Source: Arctopsyche grandis (Eukaryota; Arthropoda; Insecta; Trichoptera; Hydropsychidae). From it: a stretch of DNA of 64,000 bases. The DNA lies in the NCBI RefSeq assembly GCF_051622035.1, contig NC_135355.1:34019986-34083985 (forward strand). Reading direction: 5' to 3'. The notes below the pieces were generated by a model. The model searched no databases, had not been told where the DNA came from, and worked only from the letters and a program-made list of their open reading frames with translations. The translations under genes and the position numbers were made by a program. Shown piece by piece: positions 11,673-23,501 of the stretch; position 1 is the first letter of the stretch, and every line of letters begins with the position of its first letter.

Positions 11673-11880
11673 ATGGTAAACGGATTATTCCGCAAAAAGC
11701 ATTCTCGCGGACGTCACTAAAATCTCGATCACGGAATATCTGGCACTCGAGTTCTCGTTAGTACAATATTTCGAATGGGTGGTTTTCGATTGATGGAGTT
11801 TTTGGGTGCCAGATATTTCGTGATCGAGATTTTAGTGATGTGCGCGAGATCGCTTTTTGCGGAATAATCACCGAACCCTT
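11673..11880. mobile_element. Foldback/MITE with about 75-bp inverted arms
   Basis: Left arm GGATTATTCCGCAAAAAGC followed by a TCACTAAAATCTCGATCACG block; the right arm is its complement, ending GCTTTTTGCGGAATAATC. The loop is about 55 bp. A clear target duplication was not found, so the superfamily is left open. One arm is repeated at 8155-8240. Confidence 0.75.
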
Positions 11881-12119
11881 AATATTATAGGCTGGCAATA
11901 AAGTTCATTATAAATTGTGCTTGCAACACCGTCATTTGACGTTTGCTACTGTCAAATATCGATAAATATAACCTTACTTTTAGTTTCTATTTGTATTATA
12001 TCTATGATATTTCCATATTTTAATGAAATTGATGTTTAAAAATCAAATTAATTTTTACAATCGTATTATATAATTGCTAATTTTTATTTAAACTAAATCC
12101 TCTTAACATTCCCGCCAAA

Positions 12120-13663
12120 ATGTCTTCAGTTGTTGGTCAATGCATGCAAATGTGTCCACAAGAAGAATTAATTTTGTAAGATTGTACAAACTTGATTTTA
12201 TTTTTCTATTCCAATAAATTTATTAAAGTACACAACTTTTGTGAAAATAAAGGAGAGAAAGAGAAAGACTACTTCACCCCTTAGAAATGCTACCCGGTAC
12301 TGAAAAACACAAAATTCCAACAGCAGATCGTACTAGAACTATCAAATGCTATAGCCGCTCTGCTGCCGGTGTAAATTTAACCCGTCCAGACCAACTAAGA
12401 CCGCCGTCAATCCTTCACAAGACTGTCGAACATATTATATCCAAGTGAGTTACATTACTATTGGATTGGACTATGCTATAAAATATGAACGTTTCTTTAT
12501 TTTTTTATTTTCATTTAGCACGGTCAACGATGATCGATTCACATTGACCTGCAGATACGATTTCATATGCGACAGATTCAGAGCTATAAGTCAAGATATG
12601 ATTATACAGCGCGTATCAGCACACTATTGCATACAAATATATGAACCTATCGTGAAATTTTACGTTTTGTTTGGTTACAGGTGTTTCTTTTTTCAACGTT
12701 TTAATGAACGTATCGGTACTTTTATATTAACTATGTTTTTAATACTTCAGACTGTGCGAAGAAGATATATCGAAATATGATCCGACACTTCACAAGAAAT
12801 CGTTCATGGAATATTTAAAGCGTTTGCTCGTATGCTACGACGAAGTTGAGATGAACTCTAGCTCAATCTATTCTAAAATGTTTTACAAAATGGAAACATT
12901 ACAAATATCAAAAAACGTTCACAGTGAGGAAAATGCAAATAGACCTTTATTGGAAACTATATACTTAATGAGCAATATTGGTGATACTAATACTTTATTA
13001 CGATACTTAAGTCTTCCTCAAAAATATCAGTATGTTTGCATAATGTTTTTTTTTTATGTCTGGTTTTAAAATTTAAAACGTATGTATGAACAAAATTGAT
13101 TTATTTATCTTTCTTTTCAGAACATCTTTGGTCAATTTAGCGTTTCAATTATCTTTGAGTCATGTAAAAGGAAATTTTGTTCAAGTATGCAATGCGCTAC
13201 CCAAATTACACGTTCTGGCTTTATGTACTGTGTATCTGCAATTACCATCAATAAGAAAGTCAGTGACGATGAATCATTCAATCCATTATAATACAATACT
13301 ATTTTTATATTTATTTTCCTGTCTGTACTTTAGATCTGCTTTGAAAATTATGAACGTAGCATTCCATAGTAAAAATTTAACGTATCCGATGGAAAATTTA
13401 AAAACAATTCTTCTATACGATACCATCAATGATTTACATAATGATTGTAAATTGTGCGGCATAAAATGCATCAACAACGTCATCAATTTTGATAAAAATG
13501 CTTTCATTGACAATTCTGTAGTAAGTATTTCATACATATGTAGTTTTATGTCTTATTTATTAATATGATTTTTAAATTGTTTAATTTACAGGTCAAGATA
13601 AAAAGGTCGCAAATTATAGAAGAGAAATTAAAAGAAAGGAACATTCACGAATTGTTACTTTAA
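12120..13663 (+). CDS. SAC3D1: SAC3 domain-containing protein (SAC3D1/SHD1-like), 7 exons, about 360 aa
   Basis: Exons 12120-12175, 12253-12444, 12519-12680, 12751-13029, 13121-13258, 13334-13520 and 13592-13663 join in frame. The protein starts MSSVVGQCMQMCPQEE and continues RERERLLHPLEMLPGT, matching the N-terminal signature CxxMCPxxE...RE...LHxLE of the SAC3/GANP family. The SAC3 helical region follows: VKCY/IKCYSRSAAG, LRPPSILHKTVEHII, DRFTLTCRYDFICDRFRAI and RPLLETIYLMSNIGDTNTLL. It ends IKRSQIIEEKLKERNIHELL before TAA. Metazoan SAC3D1 is linked to centrosomes and the spindle, while other family members act in mRNA export; which applies here is inference. The short length without a C-terminal extension favours SAC3D1 over GANP/Xmas. 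Introns are 62-92 bp. Confidence 0.92.
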
Positions 13664-14149
13664 TAATCGATTAGTGAATTGAAAATTTATACGAGAAAGT
13701 GTGAAAGCTTGTAATAAAAAGTTTATATTTATTTTGTTTTTATTTTATTATTGTAATTAACAGATAAAAAATAATAACAAATTATTGACAATGTGATCTG
13801 ACAAGTTACCCCAATGCGTCGCAATAGTCTTACAAAACAAATAAATAAATTATCAATCATTTATCTAATTTGAATAGACTTGTGGCGGCTCTACGACATG
13901 GTCGAGTTCCGGTCACCATCCTGTGAGTTAAGACTAACTCAGCCATGTTGGTTTGTTGCTACTTCCTTCCCGACCGTCACATTAAATAGTCGTGTCTTAA
14001 AAATTTCGTCGTTTCACTCCATACGCCTCCCATAGACTTGTTTTGAATGTCATGAAACTGACCAGTTCATCAACCCAACAATCAAACGGGTCTAAATGCT
14101 TCTCTTAAGGATTTAAAACAAAAGTAAACGTTCTCGCAACAATAGGTAA
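13664..14149. other. 3' flank of SAC3D1 with repeat fragments
   Basis: Two fragments are recognisable. At 13735-13850 there is an AT-rich tail next to GTGATCTGACAAGTTACCCC, related to 63775-63860. At about 13868-13970 a stretch with CATGGTCGAGTTCCGGTCAC resembles part of the putative LTR at 44972-45232. The rest is unassigned. A polyadenylation-type AATAAA for SAC3D1 lies near 13713. Confidence 0.45.
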
Positions 14150-14645
14150 GAAAAGTTGATGATGTCGCAAAGCTCTGCCACACTCAAGAGTTCAAAATTT
14201 TAGCTCCGATAAAATCGAGAGGTTGTCAGCACTTACATTTAAAACTCCAAAGAAGTATTTGCAAATGCCAACAATCCTTCTCGAAGATAGTGAGTCAAAG
14301 ACTAAGATACATTTTAAAAATCTCTTCCACCTCGGTGAGCGCAGATTATCGGATATTATTTTAACATATTTATCTGGTAACCTGCGCTCATCATTACTTT
14401 CTTAATTTGAATGTGATGTATGAGTGGAATCTTAATCTACTCTTTTCCATTTGGGCCTCGCAGGGATGTTTTGTATTTGTAGCTTGTTCTTATTTATCGG
14501 AACAGGCTGCAGGTGCAAGACATTCCATTATTTGTATTTTTTATTTTAAATTTTAATTACTATAAAGTTTCTTGTGATTGTGTTAAATGCTGTATTATTT
14601 TTTTACTTTTCTTTTTTTTTTAATTTTTAGTATCTTAATTTTTTT
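14150..14645 (+). mobile_element. Jockey/CR1-like LINE, 3' terminal fragment
   Basis: Encodes LFHLGERRLSDIILTYLSG and NLRSSLLS before a stop, matching the end of the LINE reading frame at 46045-46806 (IFHLSERKLSEITLTHLSG). The 3' UTR also matches (CATTTGGGCCTCGCAGGGAT and GGCTGCAGGTGCAAGACATT), then turns AT-rich. It is 5'-truncated. Confidence 0.75.
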
Positions 14646-14654
14646 TGAAATGTG

Positions 14655-14779
14655 AACCGGTCGCTCTAGATCGGTCACACGTGATCACCCGTCATACTAA
14701 AACTGGTCACACCCTAAAACCTGTCAACCAGTTTTAGTGTGACGGGTGATCACGTGTGACCGATCTAGAGCGACCGGTT
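14655..14779. repeat. Near-perfect 52-bp-arm hairpin
   Basis: Left arm 14655-14706 (starts AACCGGTCGCTCTAGATCGG) and right arm 14728-14779 are complementary with a single mismatch, separated by 21 bp. No coding content. See findings. Confidence 0.9.
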
Positions 14780-14843
14780 GTCCTGTGACTGGTTCACATA
14801 TGACTAGTAGTCCGTTTACCGGTCTCACGCTCTCATTACGGTA

Positions 14844-14890
14844 AAATTAAATTACAGTAATGACAAATTAGCATTACTGTAATTTAATTT
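14844..14890. repeat. Short hairpin, 18-19-bp arms
   Basis: AAATTAAATTACAGTAATG is followed after 9 bp by its inverted complement CATTACTGTAATTTAATTT. It lies close to the larger hairpin and may be part of the same decayed element. Confidence 0.8.
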
Positions 14891-16479
14891 GATTATTCAT
14901 TATTAATTTGAAACTGAAACATTCACTTATCGAAACACATCCAGAAACGGGAACGGGAATTGCATGCGTTATTGTGGTATTGCAACGCATGCGAGGTTCA
15001 GCTAGATGTATATAAAAAAAAAAGTTCCAACATAAAAGTTCGTTTTTATTATATTGTGTTTAAACAAATGACATTTTTTTATAAATAATACATTTTTCAA
15101 TGTAAACAATATCAACAAGCATTACTGTACAAACGAAATTCATAATTATGCTAATTTCACTATAATGTACAGATTTTTGTTTAGTCCCGCAAAACTAACT
15201 ATAAAATGTGTTATAGCACAAGTCATTATTTAAAAAAAAAATTAAATGTGTTACAATGAAATTAAAAACACATACTTTGACTAGTACTAATAACAAATCA
15301 TTCAGTTTTTTTTATCGTTTAATTAATACAAGTTTGCAAATGTAATCGGTTACAAAAATCTCTATTGCACATGCATTCCAAACGCATTCTACCAAACTTC
15401 AACGTTTCGCATTTGATCGAAGCTCGGTATCGTACGTTAAAGAAACCCGTACAAAACATCACTCCCCTACACTAGCACCAACTCACTTTTTAAACTCTTT
15501 CGAATGCGAATTTTTAACAAAAATAATATATATATAACACCATTTGAGAAATATTTGGTGCACTTTGACACTGCACTGCATGAAGCAAATCATCATATAC
15601 ATATACATACATACCCAACAGAATGTTCAATACCAATATTTATGTAAAATAATAAATACACATTACATAGGATGATTTCGTACCGTAGAAAACAAATTGT
15701 ATTTCAATACAAATCAAATATCAACATAAACACACATGCATTTCTACATATAAATTATATATTTAAAACATATCACAATAAAATTGTCGAGTTTGGTTCA
15801 TTTGTTTATATGAAGTTTTATTTTCTCTATTTAAAATATATAAAGCATGCAACTTCAATCTATAAACTTCACCATTCAATAAACCGGAACAATAATCCAT
15901 TTAAGAACCTCTTCACTAACTGCGCTAATAACCTTAACCTTGTTTGGATTACCGAAACTATGTATATAAAGACTTGAGTAACTTATTTCATGAAATTGGA
16001 CGATTATTTTTGACGTACCACAAGATTACACACAAGAAACACAATTGAGATAACTAAATCTTTATTTATGGTATTTTCAACGCCGACTTTACATGCATCA
16101 TATTATATTTCATATCGGAAAGTTTGTATCATAAGATTTTATTTGAATCGATCATAAATTCAAATGAATAATCATTTAAAAGATTCGTATATTTAGAATA
16201 TAATATATACATATTATTCAAGTGATTTGATTTACACAAACTGGTATACTTAAAACACTTCAAATCGATTAAAATGGTAACGAAACACATGCAACATGAT
16301 CATTTATTTAAATATTACACAAACAATCACTTTCTAAAATGTTATAACACTGTAAATAATGACAAACGGGGTTATCCATATAATACGTTGACTTGTACGA
16401 GACAATATTCAATAAAAAGGGGAAAAAAGTAAACGAACATACAAAATATGTAACATGTAATAACAGTAATTTACAAACA
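14891..16479. other. 3' flank and probable 3' UTR of mitofusin
   Basis: AT-rich sequence downstream of the minus-strand mitofusin stop at 16480. It has scattered TTTATT/AATAAA hexamers and ATATATAC runs. Small frames at 15672-15977 and 16308-16508 have no recognisable domain. No bounded element was found. Confidence 0.4.
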
Positions 16480-19400
16480 TTAATTTGCAGACTTGAGAAA
16501 GATCTCATTGAAAATGTCTAATTCATTATTAAGGTAATTTGCTGTATTCTTCAGCTTCTTCGCTGACGCCGCCGCTTTCTCCAACACTTGAATGCTCTTG
16601 TCTAATTCGTGCAATTTCGCATCCATATCACAACTGTCTTCGTCGACCAAATGGCACAATTGAGCAAAAGTCGTAGAAAGCTCTCTGTAAATAATTTAAA
16701 AAAAAAATCATATAAATGACGATTCATAAACAAAGTATGCGAAGATTACGAGTATGCAGTTTTATTCACTGTTGAACTTGGTGACTGCAATTAGCCGAAG
16801 TGAGATCGACAATAAGTCTCAGTTTACGTGTAGCATGTTGGACATATTGCTTCTTAAACAGCTTTTCTTTCGCTTTACTAGTCCACGTCAAACGTTCGTA
16901 TGCGTACAATCCACCGTATAAAACACCGGTAACGGCTATAATACGCCATCCAACAGTTTTCAGCATCTGAAAAAATATATTATTACACATTTTACACAAC
17001 CTCTTTGATGGAATGTATATATGTTTATGAAAAACTTACAAATCCAGCCAATAATAATCCACCCATAGTGCTTTGAGATGTGAAAGTAGCTAGTGCTATT
17101 TTTGAAATCACAGTCCACTGTTCTGCCGAGAGTGGTCCTATCTGATTCGAAACTCCGTTGTATGAAACGGTCGTTAAATCCATAGAATCGGCAGGCGAAT
17201 TCATCGGTCGAGGCACCTGTGAATTTTCCAGAAACCGTATGAGCGGTTGGAGTACAGTTTTTAAGAAACTTTTCATAGTACAATTTACCATTTGGTTTGA
17301 GCCGTAGCTTTTGATCGCAAATCGATTGTAATTTTTGCCTTGGAACCTCTGGATCATGGCGCTTAAGCCCCAGCTGAATTGGAACTGAAGATCTTCTTCA
17401 AAGTCTGCACATAAATTTTCACAATTTAACCTGTACGATACTTGGAAAGGCTGTCGCCGTGTTGCTATGGTATTTCCGCTCGTTGCTATCTTTTCTTCGG
17501 ATAAAAGGTCAGTTAATTTATCTGAAAAATACAATGAAGATTATAATTATTAACAGAAAAGAATTGTAATAGAATGACAAACTGAAACAGATCCACTCTT
17601 AGACCTGTCATTTTGAAAAACATGACAAATAGGACACAATACATCAGATGCTATTACACTTATACTAAGATTTATGTTAATATTTAATTGAAGTTGAAGA
17701 TTGAGTTCAATTTAACATGTTTTTCAAACTAGGAGCAGGCTTGGTATTATAGAGGATTCTGTTACTATTGTATAGGCTTTGGATATAAAAAGCAACCTGT
17801 CATATCCAGCTGTACAGATTCGATATTAAGAGCTAGAGCGGTCGATAATCTAGCTTTCAAATTAGATCCCAGACCGTTTTCAACGTGTGAATGCAATTCT
17901 TTCTTGTAAAGATTGATTACGATAGGATCAGAATGAAAAGCCAGATTGAAGTCGTCGACTAAATTTGAAAGACGCCTGATTTCTTCATTCAATGCTCTGG
18001 AAACCTGACGAAAATGTATAAAACTTTTAAATACAAGTCAAAAATAATATTCAATTAGAGTGCATTTAAAAATTACCCTTTGTTCAACGTCGTCGACCAT
18101 AAACCGGATTTTCTCCTTCATTTCTCTGGTGATGATCATCAACTGTTGCTCAGTCCTGTTGAGTGCTTCGTGAAGCTGTTCCTTTTCTTGCAGTTTTCCA
18201 TTCCGCAAAGTGGTCGCTCGGTCGTGCACACTTTCCAATACAGTTCTAATATCAGTGGCAATTAATCTGCCTTTTTGAGAATGTTGATCGAACTTCGTCC
18301 GAACAGCCGATTGACTAATACACTCTTGGAACTTCTTTTCGAAATCTTGGAATTCAAAATACCTTGTTTGGAAACCCTCGGCTAGAGCACCAGCTGAAAT
18401 TTCACAATAAAGAACAATTTGAATCGAATTCCATCGACATATGTAAGTTTATCGATAAACCTAAGATTACTTTACTTACAACTGGCAGGCTTTTGATCTT
18501 TCTCCCTCAACCGTGCTAAAAGGGCTTCTTTCGCTGATATGAAAAAAATCCTCTCTTCGGCTTCCTTTGTCGTGCAAACTTTCAATTCTTTTACTAAGAA
18601 ATCGGCACACCGAGTAGCGTGCTGACTTCTAACCTGCAATGTCAAAATAAACCCTGTGACTAAAATACATAAAAACTTTTCCAACATATCATATTTTTTT
18701 GAATAGTGTTTGGTTTCAATTGAATATGTGCAATAAGATTGGAAGCCTGCCAAAGAAAGAAACGCATAAAAATAATCAAAATGATTGCAAAAGTAAGAAT
18801 TTAATATCCATCAACAGTGTAGTATTAAAACCTCATAATCAAATACGATCAACATAGCAAATTAATTACACTGAGCTTTAAAAAAAAATACCGGAACAGA
18901 GACTAATCAATCCTTTAAAAATGTGACCCACTGACTATGACAATGGCTTACTCTTATTTACGAGATATGAGCGTTTAAAAAAATGGACAATTTTTACACA
19001 TTTTTGGCTTTTGCAGTCTTTTTCAAAATTCGCCAGAAAATTAATTATAAGTATTTTAAAATAATAAAAAAGTTTTTTAAAAACAAACTTCATTTTTAGT
19101 TTTGTACATATATAATATAATATTAAGATATATAAATTATTATTTTGAATAAAAATACCAATAATTTTATTTTACTACCGCCATCTATGTATAAAACTAA
19201 AGACTACATAGAAGTCGCCCAGATTTAAAATTTGCAAACTTCACACGCGTCTTAAACGATATTTTATCTCTATCGTAATGGCGGCGGATCCATTTACTTA
19301 TATCGATGACCAAAATGAGCAATATGGCAAAGTATGAAAACGATCGGATAAGAGGCAAACTTTTTCCTGAATTGTAATCGTAAGTGAAACGTAAAGGAGG

Positions 19401-22400
19401 TTTGTAAAAATCACAATCAATAAGAAAAAACATCTAACTACTGATTCCAACACTCACTTTTGACGCAGCAATACTAGATTTTGACTTAAAGTCTGCCAAA
19501 GTCAGAAATGTGTAAATTTTGCGCATTTTTTTAAACGCTCACATAAAATAAACGAAAGGAACCAACAAAAATAATTGTCACATTCGAATTCAGCGGGTCA
19601 AACTCAGCAGATTTGATCAGTCTCGGCTTCGGTAAGAAAAAAACGTGATTTTTTTTTTGTTTATATATATAGAACTTAAACTTCAGCAACGTCAGATAAT
19701 AAGTGAAAAACAACACACATATAAGCATCGCCTATGAACTGTTTCAGAAACTGTCTAGTGTTTAAAATGATTTTTCACTGACCTGTTGTTGCTCATCGCA
19801 AAGCTTTCGATCAAAAATAAGGAATCCAATAATTATCGTTCCAAAACTGTTACTAAAGATATTCAAACTCAAACAAAACAGTCACCTACCTGATCTAAAA
19901 ACTCCGGCTCCGACGCAGACGCGTCCCATCTATTATTGAGAATGAAAATATTCGGTTTCGATAGTTTTGAAGACACTTTGTGGAAGAAATTCTTTTCCTG
20001 CGAGAAATAACAAAAACAATATACCACACGCGTTACTTCAAATAACACCAATATCGACTGACTTACGGTGACCATAAGAGTAGATTCAGCATTGGCGACC
20101 AGGACAAAGACGTCAGCATCCAAACAGTGATTATCGATCCACTCGTCTAAATTAGGCGTTACGTCTACACCCGGCGAGTCGACGAACACAACATCGTCCC
20201 TCAACAAGCCGCACTTTTCTCTAGGCCAAAATATATGCACCAATTCGCATTCTTGAAGGCGAGAATCGCAAAGAGCATGAGCCAATTGTCCCACAGACTA
20301 AAATCATACAAGTAACGTATAAAAAATCATCGAAACATGCACTACCGTAGTATATACAGTTGCACGTACTTGAACATTATGCTTATCGCTTGAATTTTCA
20401 GTCATTAAATAAGCTTCGTTATTGTCAGATCCTTCAACCTGCAGGAAACAATTGGTGGTGTGTCCGATTCCACTCGGTAATATTTTCTCGTGTAACATGG
20501 CGTTAATCACGGTACTTTTACCGTTACTTGTCCTGTTGACGTTACAAAATAATGAAATATGCATATAATATAGTTCAATCTAATTTTTGTATACTACATT
20601 CATACATTATGTATATGTCTAAGTGTACATTTCGTTCATTGATGAACATACTAGTTTGTTCACACACAAACCAATCTGGTCAGTTGTAGTGTACACAAAA
20701 GAATAAATTGACATTTTATACAATGCGAATTCGTACAAACATCCACGGTAAATCAATGGAGAAATTTTTACAGCATTTTATAATTAAATAGGCGAACCTC
20801 AAACTTGAGATTAAAAGAATTTTCTCTCTTTTTCCGATTATGCTGTACATTAACATTAGAATAATATAATACTATGATTACTAACAAAATTAAATTAAAA
20901 GTGTAAAATAGAAAATGATCGGTAGATCAGTAGCTATTCAAATAGATATAAAATGTATTTTGAACATAATTTAGTAATAATAAAAAGCATTTAAAAATCC
21001 AACTTGAGATTAACAAGAGAGAAGCCAATCTATCAGGAACTGTTCCAATGAAAATCAGAAAAATTGGCTAACTCTGATAAGAAACGATCGAACTGGAGTG
21101 ACAAACTAAGGTCTGGCCAGCAGCGGGACTCTAGTGGGAATCGAACCCGTGATACTCTGCTCAAAAGCATAATATTGTAACGTAGAGATTAGTTGAGTGG
21201 CGCTCGTGGACCGATGGTTTACTAGCGCAGATCATCTGATCTCTTGTTCCCGCCAAAATGGCCTCTACAAATGAATGAGCCGTATGCAACGGCCAATGGG
21301 ATCGTCTGACTCATCGACCAATAGTTGTTGAGCCCAAACGGGTATACATATGGGGCGCTCTCGGCCTGGAAACCATTCCGACCTGGAGCGCCGACGAGAG
21401 CAGACCAATAAACGACTTCTACAACGCTCCTGCGTCTTTCTCCCCGATCTTGGAAGCCCCCTCTTCACGTCCACGCAACAATATGTATGCTAACCACTAA
21501 TACACGCCGCTGGTTATATATGTATACTTACCCTGTGTTGCAATATTTTTTAATATTGACAGACACGGGAATTATTGCAACATCGTAATACGGGTTCGAT
21601 ACGATTTTCCATTTCAAATACACGGCGTTTCAACGTTTCAAAGGTTTTGACAACTAAAAATTTCATGCAAAACCCAGTGGGAGCCTATTTGAAGATAGCT
21701 TTGACTGTTAGACTGTTAGCGCTTAAACTAAAACCAATAGTTCGTGTATGAACAAACTAATATGTACATGAATGAACTGGAGTGAACACTTAAGACTGTA
21801 ATATGTATAATACTATTCAATATTAACCCTTTGAATGCTGACCAACGCCGATCGGCGTTTTGCCAACGAGTCCATGAGCCTCAAAAACGCCGATAGGCAT
21901 TGTATACAAAGTAAACAAGAATACTACCCGCTAAAGCCTTTCCAGGTAGCATTGAACATGAGTCGTGTAATCCGTGCCAACGTTTATAAAGACTGGTTTA
22001 CACCGGAATATCTGAATTTATAACCATAGCAGAATTTCCCGATTGAAATCCCAAACTACCGAGTGTTTTAGATTGTGGCTTGGAATTTATATTGTGAGCA
22101 TTACATTTTAACAACAATGAAGAAGATGGAAATAGTTTCAGAAAAATACATTAATTAATAGACTTCCTTTGTTTATTTTATATTGTTTCAAGATATATTA
22201 GAGAGTCTAAACACACCTTTACAAAACTCAAAATCCTCGGCGGTAGTGATCTAGGGTTTGTTTGGATTAGCTACAATTTTTAAACCAGCTTTCTATTGGA
22301 TTTCTAAATAATTCTAGTTTGGAAATGTTGGCGAAATTTTCAGCGTGGCGTGCTTTCAACAGAAACGACGTCAGCACTCAAAGGGTTAAGTGGTTTGTTA

Positions 22401-22833
22401 TTATTTCGATGAAGAGCAAAGCATACCTTCCAAAAAAGGCAACTTTCATGTGATCTCTGCATAAAACATCACGAATTGCCTTAACTTTTCCGACAAACGA
22501 GTCAACTTCTTTGACTTCAGCATCTTGAATTATTGACTTATCTTCAATTTCTACAACAAATTACAATGAATGAGTATCTAAACAATTTTGATCTGTGAAA
22601 ATATTTCAATATTAATATTAAAAAAAACCTTGCAAAAACAGTATTGCATCCTTCGAATAATCATGGATTTCCACAAATATATCGTTTATCTTTTTTTTGG
22701 CACGGACAAAAACCTGTAGGGGAGAATCGTTCACGGTCGAAATCGTGCGCGTCCCGTTAGTAAAAAGTCCCAAACGATTTTGAGAACCGTCTCCGCCGAC
22801 CATCGACGTTGCACGGTTCAAGTATGCCGCCAT
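16480..22833 (-). CDS. Marf: Mitofusin (mitochondrial assembly regulatory factor), 11 exons, 797 aa
   Basis: Exons: 22833-22629, 22550-22427, 20532-20370, 20297-20067, 19997-19890, 18633-18480, 18393-18077, 18004-17797, 17521-17040, 16966-16770, 16684-16480. They sum to 2394 nt and every junction keeps phase. It is a dynamin-like GTPase of the outer mitochondrial membrane that drives tethering and fusion. G1 is GRTSNGKST (about 109-117), a threonine-rich G2 segment is [10 protein letters not shown]3 is DSPG (204-207) and G4 is NRWD (263-266). The first heptad region follows. The membrane hairpin spans about 645-690 ([10 protein letters not shown], then [19 protein letters not shown]), and HR2 ends [20 protein letters not shown] and [20 protein letters not shown]. 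The start [16 protein letters not shown] resembles the fly Marf N terminus. Intron 2 (1.9 kb) holds a SINE, a solo LTR and a piggyBac MITE; intron 5 holds a CACTA-like MITE. The gene looks intact. Confidence 0.97.
18869..19660. mobile_element. CACTA/Chapaev-like MITE, copy 3 (eroded)
   Basis: Begins CACTGAGC after TTA (18866-18868) and shares the GAGATATGAGCGTTTAAAAA block and the GAATTCAGCGGGTCAAACTC block with copies 1 and 2. The last 8-9 bp of the right terminus are gone, but TTA follows at 19661. The interior between about 19150 and 19430 is not shared with the other copies. It lies in mitofusin intron 5. Confidence 0.7.
20820..21000. repeat. Dispersed repeat R, copy 2 (partial)
   Basis: Aligns with copy 1 at 9316-9590 over GATTACTAACAAAATTAAAT, GATCAGTAGCTATTCAAAT and AATAATAAAAAGCATTTAAA. 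It abuts the SINE body. Mitofusin intron 2. Confidence 0.7.
21001..21520 (-). mobile_element. tRNA-derived SINE split by a solo LTR
   Basis: On the minus strand the block GGGTTCGATTCCCACTAG (21133-21150 region) carries a polymerase III B box (GGTTCGATTCC). On the far side of the LTR at 21176-21480, the minus strand has TTAGTGGTTAGCATA, a good A box. Joined across the LTR these lie at tRNA-like spacing, and the head ends GTCCCGCTGCTGGCCAG. The body continues to about 21001. The acceptor-stem fold expected of a working tRNA gene is absent, so a SINE is more likely than a tRNA gene. Confidence 0.7.
21176..21480 (+). mobile_element. Solo LTR (305 bp), ATAT duplication
   Basis: Starts TGTAACGTAGAGATTAG and ends CACGTCCACGCAACA, flanked by ATAT (21172-21175 and 21481-21484). 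The terminal CGCAACA matches the LTR family at 8435 and 51122, but most of the body differs, so it is a related family. It sits inside a SINE, in mitofusin intron 2. It is a fossil without internal genes. Confidence 0.85.
21827..22385. mobile_element. piggyBac-type MITE (559 bp), TTAA duplication
   Basis: TTAA|CCCTTTGAATGCTGAC at the left and GTCAGCACTCAAAGGG|TTAA at the right. CCC ends and an exact TTAA target are diagnostic of the piggyBac superfamily. Near the left end is a palindrome AACGCCGATCGGCGTTTT. The open frame 21835-22023 has no transposase similarity that I recognise. Mitofusin intron 2. Confidence 0.88.
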
Positions 22834-23501
22834 TGCAGCAGCCCGGAAAGTAAATTAGACCTTTATAATGACTTTTTTTAAAGTTTCACACACAAAATTT
22901 GGTACAGCATGCAGAAGTAAACTGAAACAAAGGAAAAAAAATAAAACGAAAATTGATAACACAAATTGTAGCCTTAAAAATACTACCACATCAAATATAA
23001 ATTCATTGGTAAAAAAATACACAATATTCAATTACGACAAAAGTGCACACTGATTTGAAAAAAATGTATTAAACAATAATAAAAAATACACAGTAAAAAC
23101 ATGAGTGCTTTTTCTTTACTATATAAACATTGATATTTGATTGATATAACTTCCATTTAACAAAGAGAAAGTGTTCAGGCCACGAAATTTTGCAACCGAA
23201 CCAATATACAGCGTATTTGTGAGTGTTAAGCAAATCAACATTAAAAGTTTACAAACTATAATCAGCGACCTGTTCATTTCTCTGCATTACTGAGGAGTAA
23301 TTTTATCATCAGTTTCGTCCAAAGCTGCATGCAAAAATATTGGAATTGTTAAATATGTATGTATGTATGTATGTTTCATATAAAATTCCCTTATTTTAAT
23401 CAAGTTTTTATATATATTTTATATTCCAAGAAAATAAACCAACTTCACATACTACGGCTCGAAAATTACAATTGTAAAAATATATATCTTCAGGTTACAT
23501 A
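22834..23501. promoter_or_regulatory. 5' flank of mitofusin
   Basis: Upstream of the minus-strand start at 22833. It is AT-rich with a TATG microsatellite at 23354-23372. No TATA box or other site can be placed with confidence, and no other gene was seen. Confidence 0.35.

Noticed and set aside
21001-21175. tRNA gene
   Set aside because: The B box is good but the acceptor and anticodon stems do not form; the long non-tRNA body fits a SINE.
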